Positions 15,845 to 21,289 of a stretch of DNA of 21,289 nt are shown here, one piece after another. A program made the position numbers and the translations under genes. The notes under the pieces are model-generated. The model ran no database searches. It had not been told where the DNA came from and worked only from the letters and a program-made list of their open reading frames with translations. The DNA is from Gp6-AA40 sp046732795. GTDB taxonomy: Bacteria; Acidobacteriota; Vicinamibacteria; Vicinamibacterales; UBA2999. How positions within the stretch are numbered: the stretch's first letter is position 1; each line of letters opens with the position of its first letter. The stretch is from NCBI GenBank assembly GCA_046732795.1, contig JBKPNV010000216.1:1-21289 (forward strand), in the 5' to 3' direction.

Positions 15845-16888
15845 ATGGTGTCCTATCCCCTCACCTCGGGCCAGCCCCTAGTAGCGGTCGTCACCCCGGT
15901 GCACAACGGCGCAGACTCCCTCGCTGCCTGCCTCGAGAGCGTGCGTGCGCAAAGCTACCGGAACTGGTTTCATCTCGTCGTCGACAACGCCAGTAGTGAC
16001 GCCACGCGTGACATCGCCGAATCACGTGCGGCACAGGACACGCGGGTGAAGGTGCTCTCGTTTCGAGAGCTGTTGCCGATGTTCGAGAACTTCAACCGGA
16101 TGCTGACCGCAGTACCCTCGGAAGCGCGCTTCCTCAAACAGCTCCACGCCGGCGACACGCTTCATCCTGAATGCTTGATGAAAATGGTCGTGGCCGCGCA
16201 AAACGCGCCGGACGTATCGATGGTGGTGAGCCGTTTCTACCTGGGCTCGACGCTGAGCCCGGCACGCGCCCCGCGAAGAGCCGTTCGTCTACCCGGACGC
16301 GAGGTCGCGCGCGACACGTTGCTTGGCACATCGAACGTGCTCGGAACGCCATCGGTCCCGCTGATGCGCATCGATCGAATCGTGGGCTGGCCGTCGCTCT
16401 TCCGGGTCGAGAAATTTCCTGCCGGTCACCCCGATGCGTTGCCACACAATCAGTGCGACAGCGAGAGTTGCCTCGGCACGCTCGCGCAGTCGGACGTCGC
16501 CTTCCTGCCGGAACCGTTGCTGTTCCTCAGGGAAAGCGGCCCATCGACCACCGGTTTCGCGAGTCGCCTGGGCGGCTGGCACCCGACGAGGCTCGACCTT
16601 CTCCTGCGGCGCGGCAAGGACTTCATCGAAGACAGGACGCTGCAGAGAACCATCCGGCGCACGACGCGGAAGTGGGCACGCGCGATTGTCATGCGCTCGC
16701 TCAGGCAGTTCCGCAGGAGCGACCCCGAGTTCATCTTGTATCAGCGGCTATGCCTCGACGACCTCATTCCACGACTGCGTGAGGCGGGCTTCACGAGAGA
16801 GGCCAGGATGCTCGAGCGCTGGATTCGGCCTCTTATCGCGAGGCGCAAGGCGTCGGATTCCAACCGGCTGCATCAGCAAGTTTCTTGA
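15845..16888 (+). CDS. Family 2 glycosyltransferase
   Basis: From the ATG at 15845 the product is 347 aa. A GT-A nucleotide-sugar-binding start (PLVAVVTPVHNGADSL, residues 11-26) is followed by VVDNASSDATRD (45-56) and an Asp in HAGDTLHPE (about 100-108) at the DxD position. The C-terminal third is Arg-rich (RRTTRKWARAIVMRSLRQFRR) and may be membrane- or substrate-associated. Such enzymes transfer sugars onto envelope polysaccharides or lipids; donor and acceptor cannot be told. The frame is open upstream to an ATG at 15713 with AGGA 4 nt before it, which would add a 44-residue Pro/Ser-rich extension encoded partly by the heptamer array. I prefer 15845 because family members start near the first beta strand and because it leaves room for divergent promoters. 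Its 3' end overlaps the convergent gene by 56 nt. Confidence 0.85.
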   Translation: MVSYPLTSGQPLVAVVTPVHNGADSLAACLESVRAQSYRNWFHLVVDNASSDATRDIAESRAAQDTRVKVLSFRELLPMFENFNRMLTAVPSEARFLKQLHAGDTLHPECLMKMVVAAQNAPDVSMVVSRFYLGSTLSPARAPRRAVRLPGREVARDTLLGTSNVLGTPSVPLMRIDRIVGWPSLFRVEKFPAGHPDALPHNQCDSESCLGTLAQSDVAFLPEPLLFLRESGPSTTGFASRLGGWHPTRLDLLLRRGKDFIEDRTLQRTIRRTTRKWARAIVMRSLRQFRRSDPEFILYQRLCLDDLIPRLREAGFTREARMLERWIRPLIARRKASDSNRLHQQVS

Positions 16889-17573
16889 AGTCGGAACTGG
16901 TCTGCAGCGGACGTGTGAAGTAGACGGGATCTTCGACCCGTGTCGTGATCGTCAGGAAACGATCGCCATTGGGCAGCGTGTTGAGATCCCAGTATTCCGT
17001 CAAAACCGTCTTCGCGCTGTAGGGCGCGCCATTCTTCCGGATGTATCCGGGGCGCAGGTTGGTGGTCACGACTTTCAAGCTGCGACCGGCGGTGTTCCAC
17101 TGCGCAACCGAGTGACCCTGCCAGCTCGGTTCACCGGCAGCGGCTGCCGCGCCGAACCGCAACACACGCGTCTGCGTCCCGGCATCGGTCTCGACCTTCA
17201 TCGTCTGGTCGTCCTGCCACGTGATGTGCAGGCGGCCCGGGATGCGCATGATCGCCGGCGCGCCGTACGCGCGACACTGCTCACCCGCCGCTTCGTCGCG
17301 CGCCGGATCCCAACTCTCCCCCACTTTACGTCCCTCGGGATTCAGCGGCAGCGCGTCGAAGACACCCTTCTTCGGCGTCACCATGCGGTATTTCCAGTCC
17401 TCCGTGATCGGCGAGACCCAGTACCCGGTGATGTCGATAGGGGCGGCCGATCGCGCGCTCGCAGGAGGCGCGGCGCCGCCACCGCGTCCTCGTTGGGCGC
17501 CGACCGGCACCGATGCCGTGATTGCGCAGACGATGACGAGGGCGCGCGCCCGCGCAAGAGCGCGGCGCGTCAT
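16833..17573 (-). CDS. Secreted protein of unknown function with DITGYW-type domain
   Basis: The 246-aa protein has a Sec signal (about residues 1-26, ending VGAQ), a Gly/Ala/Pro-rich linker and one compact domain of a family common in Acidobacteriota with no known function. Visible motifs are DITGYWVSP (47-55), GEQCRAYGAP (97-106), RLHITWQDD (114-122), LKVVTTNLRPGY (166-177) and VEDPVYFTRP (213-222). The same landmarks occur in order in the N-terminal 230 residues of the upstream 650-aa protein, so the two are paralogous over this domain. Its start overlaps the stop of that gene by 4 nt (ATGA), indicating co-translation. The 3' end overlaps the glycosyltransferase on the other strand. No enzymatic residues can be named. 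Confidence 0.85.
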   Translation of the reverse strand: MTRRALARARALVIVCAITASVPVGAQRGRGGGAAPPASARSAAPIDITGYWVSPITEDWKYRMVTPKKGVFDALPLNPEGRKVGESWDPARDEAAGEQCRAYGAPAIMRIPGRLHITWQDDQTMKVETDAGTQTRVLRFGAAAAAGEPSWQGHSVAQWNTAGRSLKVVTTNLRPGYIRKNGAPYSAKTVLTEYWDLNTLPNGDRFLTITTRVEDPVYFTRPLQTSSDFKKLADAAGWNPTPCASR

Positions 17574-19522
17574 TTCGCCTCCGCCAGGGTTTTGAATACC
17601 GCCTCGACGAACATGTCAGTCGTCCACGCCCCCGTCGTCGCCCCAAACCGGCCATCGAAGTCGAGCGTCGGGCGCGCCGCCTTGACCTGCTGGAGCGTCA
17701 TGCCCTTCTTCTTCAGGTCGCCAACACGGTCGCGAATCATCACCAGCATGTTGCGATACGAGGCCACGTCGGCGGTGTCAGCCAACCGCCCGTGGCCCGG
17801 AACGATCCACGTGCCTCCCTGCGAGCGATACTCGGCGACGGCAAGATCGAGAATGTGATTCAGCCCGTCGATCACCCCTTGAATGCGTCCGCCTTTGTCG
17901 AGCTCGATCACAGGATAGCTGACCGTCGAGAAGAGATTGCCTGCGGCGATGACTTCAGAGTGCCGGAAGAAGACGAAGCTGTCGCCATCCGTGTTGGCCG
18001 CTGGCGCTGAATACGCAATCACCGGCTCGCCGTTGACGTACTCGGACAGCTTGTAGAACTCATCGAAGAACGTATCGACGGGCCACGCGCCCTCGGGAGC
18101 GGCCGCCGACTTGTCCTTCGGCGTGCTCATCGCGGAGAGGACGTTCTCGTGCGCGACGATGGTCGCCGTCTCGCCGAGTTGACGAGTGGCACCCCCGAAA
18201 CTGCCGGTCCCCGCGCGGCGGAACTGCGCCGACGCCGCGATCTTCGCGTTGCCGCCGACATTTTCAGGGGCGGCGCTGGTGTTGATGATGTAGCGGACCG
18301 GACGCGCCGGCCGCGGCGACGAGACGACGGCGTTGAAGTACGGACTCGACCAGCTCGGCATGCCGGGACAGTTCGCGCCGAAGCAGTTGTTCGCTGTTTG
18401 AGGACTCACCACCTCCCGGGACAACTCGGCCAGTGCCGCTAGAAGCTTGTCGGTCATTTGCGCCGAGCCGGTGTTGACGATCGTCATGCCGTCGCGGCCG
18501 ACGGAGGCCGTGATGTTGGTCCCATCCGCCACCAGCATGTAGATGTTGCCCTGTACCGGCAACACGTGGACCTCGCCGTCTCTCGGGCTCTGCGCCGCGA
18601 TCCGTTGTGCGACGTCATTCGCCGATTTCGAGGACGGCACCGTGAGCGCGTTGAGGTTCGTCGAGCCCGCGAGGACGCCGCGATATTCCGGGTAAATCGT
18701 CTTGACGCCGCCGCGCACCGGCTCCAGTGGAATCCAGTCCTGCGTCTTCAGGAACTCGCCGATGCCGGTATTCTGTCCCGGCAGAAAGTGCGGCACCCAA
18801 TGACGATCGCGGCCGCCGTTCTCGGCGAACGAATTCCCGCTGCAATTCTCTGTAGGCGGACCTCCATTGGGATCGTAGGTCGATGTGATCGAGAGCACCC
18901 ACGGCTCGTCGAGATAAATCGGATCGTCCACGACCTGCACGACTGTCAGAATGTCGTCGTGCCGGGTGATGAATTCGGTCATCGTCAGCATGTCGCTCGT
19001 CTGAGGGCCGCCACGCTTCAGGTACCCGTCCTTGAGGTGGGTCGTGGTGACTTTCAGCGTGTGCCCGATCCACTCGCCAGTCGAGAAACCGCTCCAGCTG
19101 TGCGGCGCGTATGCCGGCGGATGCGGCCGCCCGTCCATGAAGATCGGCCGATCGAGCGAGCGCATATATTGAAGGCGGTACCCCACGATCTCACGTGAGA
19201 TGGGATCGAGGTCCTTGAGGATGCGTGCCCCGCCAACCCCGCGCCACTGGTGCGGCGCCGAGTGCGGCCGGCACTGGTACTCAGGCGTGCCCCAGATCGA
19301 TTCCGGTGTCGTGTCGGCTCGCATCCGGCCGGCTTCGTTGAAGGGAATACCGAGATAGTCGGCCAGTGGTGGTTGACCCGGATCCTCGGCGTTGTCGAGC
19401 CGCCATTCCCCGGCGATGTCCGGCGGGCGCGCGCCCTGGGCGAACGTTCCCCCGTTGAACAGGATCGCGGCAGCCAATGCCACGAGGAGGCCAGCAGCGT
19501 GCAGTCGACTTCGCATGTCCAT
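17570..19522 (-). CDS. Secreted two-domain protein: DIAGEW domain fused to a degenerate metallo-beta-lactamase domain
   Basis: The 650-aa product has a Sec signal (to about residue 29, GTFAQ). Its N-terminal domain (about 35-265) shares DIAGEW, LKVTTTHLKDGY and VDDPIYLDEP with the 246-aa protein encoded next. A metallo-beta-lactamase (MBL) fold region follows (about 315-645), recognisable from VHVLPVQGNIYMLVADG, VGGN (422-425), TIVAHENV (454-461), DGDSFVFFRHSEVIAAGN (512-529) and PGHG (575-578). The canonical NTHxHxDH ligand motif is NTSAAPEN (414-421), and the usual bridging Asp in GD(I/L)F is Asn529, so metal binding is probably lost or greatly altered. His458 and His577 remain. The ATG at 19522 has GAGG just upstream; a second ATG at 19516 is possible. 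It is probably a binding or structural protein derived from a hydrolase. Confidence 0.87.
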   Translation of the reverse strand: MDMRSRLHAAGLLVALAAAILFNGGTFAQGARPPDIAGEWRLDNAEDPGQPPLADYLGIPFNEAGRMRADTTPESIWGTPEYQCRPHSAPHQWRGVGGARILKDLDPISREIVGYRLQYMRSLDRPIFMDGRPHPPAYAPHSWSGFSTGEWIGHTLKVTTTHLKDGYLKRGGPQTSDMLTMTEFITRHDDILTVVQVVDDPIYLDEPWVLSITSTYDPNGGPPTENCSGNSFAENGGRDRHWVPHFLPGQNTGIGEFLKTQDWIPLEPVRGGVKTIYPEYRGVLAGSTNLNALTVPSSKSANDVAQRIAAQSPRDGEVHVLPVQGNIYMLVADGTNITASVGRDGMTIVNTGSAQMTDKLLAALAELSREVVSPQTANNCFGANCPGMPSWSSPYFNAVVSSPRPARPVRYIINTSAAPENVGGNAKIAASAQFRRAGTGSFGGATRQLGETATIVAHENVLSAMSTPKDKSAAAPEGAWPVDTFFDEFYKLSEYVNGEPVIAYSAPAANTDGDSFVFFRHSEVIAAGNLFSTVSYPVIELDKGGRIQGVIDGLNHILDLAVAEYRSQGGTWIVPGHGRLADTADVASYRNMLVMIRDRVGDLKKKGMTLQQVKAARPTLDFDGRFGATTGAWTTDMFVEAVFKTLAEAK

Positions 19523-19585
19523 CTCGCCTCACTGAAGATCGGCCCGCCATAGGATACCCGGACTGGTATAGAGCGGCGTGTAGAG

Positions 19586-19605
19586 GGCGGGTCTTCAGAC
19601 CCGCC
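19586..19605. repeat. Perfect 8-bp hairpin with TTCA loop
   Basis: Arms GGCGGGTC and GACCCGCC flank TTCA, 18 nt past the aminotransferase stop and about 60 nt before the 650-aa gene start. On the minus strand no T run follows, so at best it is an atypical terminator. It belongs with the hairpins at 531-548 and 7834-7849 by position and loop. A fragment sharing GGCGGGTCTTCAG recurs inside the aminotransferase gene near 20410-20424 (minus strand). Confidence 0.6.
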
Positions 19606-19623
19606 TGCTCCCGCCGGCATCCG

Positions 19624-21006
19624 TCAGTCAAGTACGGCTCTGGTCGACGCCGCGAGAATGCCGGCGATGCGATCGAGCAGATCGTCGGGTGTCACGAACG
19701 GCGGCGCCAGCACGAAGACATCTCCGCGAACACGGCTGAACAGCCCGCGCGCCTGGGCCTCGGCATGAATGCGGGCGCCCACCTGCTCTTCAGGTGCAAA
19801 CGGCATCCCGGTGTCGCGATCCTTGACGAACTCGATCGCGCACATGAACCCCTTGCCGCGAATCTCGCCCACATGGGGATGCTGCCCGAGACACGCGTGT
19901 AACGCCTCGATGAGATACGAACCTTTCCGTGATGCCTCAGCGACGAGATTTTCCTCCTCGACGATCTGAAGCGTCCGGAGCGCAACGGCGCATCCAACCG
20001 GATGCGCGCTGTAGGTATAGGCGTGCATCCACGGTACGGGCGCTTCGTCCAGCACTCGCGCAATCGCATCGCTGATTCCGATCCCGCCGAACGGAAAGTA
20101 TCCGGACGTAATCGCCTTCGCGAACTGGACAATGTCGGGTGCGACATCCCAGTGCTCGAGCGCAAACCAGCGTCCCGTTCGCCCGAAGCCGGTGATGACT
20201 TCGTCGGCCGCGAAGAGCACGTCATACGTGTCGCAGATCTCGCGGATACGCGGAAAGTAGTCATCGGGCGGGACGATCACGCCGCCAACACCAAGTACGG
20301 GCTCGGCGAGAAACATCGCGACAGTGTCCGCGCCTTCGCGAAGGATCGCCTTCTCCAGTTGGTTGGCAATCGTGACGCCGTAGGTCCCGACAGGCGCGCC
20401 TGAAGACCCGCCTGATGCGCCGGGGCGATACGGATACGGCGACGGAATGTGGATGAACCCCGGAACGCGCGGTTCGAACAGTGGCCAATACCCCGAAATG
20501 CCGGTGGCGCTCATTGCCGCCAGCGTGGTCCCGTGATATCCGAGCTCTCGAGAGATGACTTTCGTCTTGGCGGGCTGGCCACGGAGCTTCCAGTACGCGC
20601 GCGCCACTTTGATCGCGCTCTCGTTTGCTTCGGCGCCGCCAGACGTGAAGAAGAAACGATTGATGCGGGGATACGTCAACCGGGCCAGCCGCTCGGCGAG
20701 CTCGATCGCACGCAGGTTCGAGCTGCCGATGTAGCCCGACGCGTACCCCAGCGTCTCGAGCTGCTCGCGCGCGGCTTCCGCCAACTCGCGGCGGCCGTGA
20801 CCGAGCGCCACATTCCACAGCCCTGAGAGGCCGTCGATGTATTCCTTGCCATCGGCGTCGACCAGCATGGCGCCGTGACCGCGCACCCAGACGTGTCCGG
20901 AGCGATGGGCTTTCGCGTCGTGAAGCGGATGAATCAGCGACGCGAGATCCCGCGACAGAAGGTCGCCGACGAGCGGGGCGCTGCCTCCGACTGCCTCGCT
21001 GGTCAC
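19624..21006 (-). CDS. Class III pyridoxal-phosphate aminotransferase
   Basis: The product is about 460 aa and covers the full class III fold. Numbered from the GTG, key parts are GLSGLWNVALGHG (60-72), TSGGAEANESAIKVAR (121-136) at the phosphate-binding site, LGYHGTTLAAMSATG (155-169), AADEVITGFGRTG (266-278) with Asp268 contacting the pyridine nitrogen, and FAKAITSGYFPFGG (295-308) with Lys297 as the Schiff-base lysine. The group includes putrescine, beta-alanine and taurine:pyruvate aminotransferases; the amino donor cannot be assigned here. No signal peptide is seen, so it is cytoplasmic, unlike its neighbours. The frame extends to a TTG at 21036; I prefer the GTG at 21006, which has GAGAAG 5 nt upstream. 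It lies in the same direction as the two downstream secreted-protein genes but 101 nt away, with a hairpin between. Confidence 0.9.
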   Translation of the reverse strand: MTSEAVGGSAPLVGDLLSRDLASLIHPLHDAKAHRSGHVWVRGHGAMLVDADGKEYIDGLSGLWNVALGHGRRELAEAAREQLETLGYASGYIGSSNLRAIELAERLARLTYPRINRFFFTSGGAEANESAIKVARAYWKLRGQPAKTKVISRELGYHGTTLAAMSATGISGYWPLFEPRVPGFIHIPSPYPYRPGASGGSSGAPVGTYGVTIANQLEKAILREGADTVAMFLAEPVLGVGGVIVPPDDYFPRIREICDTYDVLFAADEVITGFGRTGRWFALEHWDVAPDIVQFAKAITSGYFPFGGIGISDAIARVLDEAPVPWMHAYTYSAHPVGCAVALRTLQIVEEENLVAEASRKGSYLIEALHACLGQHPHVGEIRGKGFMCAIEFVKDRDTGMPFAPEEQVGARIHAEAQARGLFSRVRGDVFVLAPPFVTPDDLLDRIAGILAASTRAVLD

Positions 21007-21142
21007 AGCGTCTTCTCGGCCCGCCGCGCGGGGCAAGTCGTCTCGACCGGGGAAAACTTTACTCGCTTGTCAGCCATCGAGCCGGTCAAAACAGCTAGTG
21101 GAGTCGTCGTCACATCATCACCCGACACTTGCGGCCCGTCGG

Positions 21143-21289
21143 CTATTTCGCGATGTGATCCGTGGACTTCTCGTTCTCGTTGCAGATGAACTCGATCATC
21201 TCCTGGTCGACCATGATGCGTTGATTGACGCGCACCGTGAACGGCTTGGTGTACGCCTTCGCATCGTCGATGGTCACGTCGATCTCCAA
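21143..21289 (-). CDS. C-terminal 48 residues of a secreted-domain protein, cut by the window edge
   Basis: Reading in from the right edge on the minus strand, an open frame gives LEIDVTIDDAKAYTKPFTV, then RIMVDQEMIEFICNENEKS, and a TAG stop at 21143-21145. The DDAKAYTKP stretch lines up with EDPVYFTRP of the 246-aa protein and DDPIYLDEP of the 650-aa protein. The FICNENEK ending resembles the C-termini of acidobacterial secreted proteins of unknown function. The rest of the gene lies outside the window. Between this stop and the aminotransferase start (21007-21142) I see no gene and no clear terminator. Confidence 0.7.
   Translation of the reverse strand: MEIDVTIDDAKAYTKPFTVRVNQRIMVDQEMIEFICNENEKSTDHIAK

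Noticed and set aside
16434..17858. 474-codon open frame on the plus strand
   Set aside because: It crosses the glycosyltransferase in another frame and runs antisense to two secreted-protein genes; no domain is recognisable and composition is Arg/Ser/Ala-rich.
4676..21006. A taurine or aminosulfonate degradation pathway linking the class III aminotransferase with the SoxC-like enzyme
   Set aside because: The genes are about 12 kb apart on opposite strands, no sulfoacetaldehyde acetyltransferase or taurine transporter is present, and the aminotransferase substrate cannot be read from sequence.

Overview
The window is high-GC and densely coded. It looks like a soil or freshwater Acidobacteriota, probably a Vicinamibacteria-type lineage. 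This is inferred from family content: an orphan double-FtsX permease of the ADOP type, an Oar-like TonB-dependent receptor with an N-terminal carboxypeptidase-regulatory-like domain, an FG-GAP/ASPIC-UnbV (CRTAC1-type) lipoprotein coupled to a TPR lipoprotein, several Tat-exported hydrolases, and secreted proteins of the 'DI(T/A)GxW ... DDPxY' kind. There is no rRNA, tRNA, integrase, transposase or CRISPR array that I can see.

Layout. 1-504: 3' part of an SMP-30/gluconolactonase-like gene broken by one extra C. 672-1688 (-): a second, intact, Tat-exported SMP-30-like gene converging on it. 1689-2085: gene-free, GC-rich spacer. 2086-4578 (+): ADOP permease. 4676-7815 (+): compact three-gene run of a SoxC-like molybdopterin sulfite dehydrogenase, an amidohydrolase and a SoxD-like monohaem cytochrome c, closed by a rho-independent terminator. 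11226-7856 (-): CRTAC1 lipoprotein then TPR lipoprotein, overlapping by 4 nt. 11365-14337 (+): divergent TonB-dependent receptor. 14338-14475: 27-bp tandem array. 14489-15685 (-): Tat-exported deacetylase-type amidohydrolase. 15743-15797: 7-bp tandem array. 15845-16888 (+): family 2 glycosyltransferase. 21289-16833 (-): partial secreted-domain protein, class III aminotransferase, a 650-aa protein joining the DIAGEW domain to a degenerate metallo-beta-lactamase domain, and a 246-aa protein with only the DITGYW-type domain.

How it fits together. Most products are predicted to be exported: Tat or Sec signals, lipoproteins, outer membrane. The window reads as an envelope and periplasmic catabolism region, with uptake (TonB receptor and its CRTAC1/TPR neighbours), periplasmic redox (SoxC-like plus cytochrome) and several hydrolases. 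The points most worth a second look are: the degenerate MBL domain, which has lost nearly all metal ligands, beside a paralogue of its own N-terminal domain; the amidohydrolase inserted between the two sulfite dehydrogenase-like subunits; and the heptamer array in the glycosyltransferase 5' region, which could act as a slippage switch.
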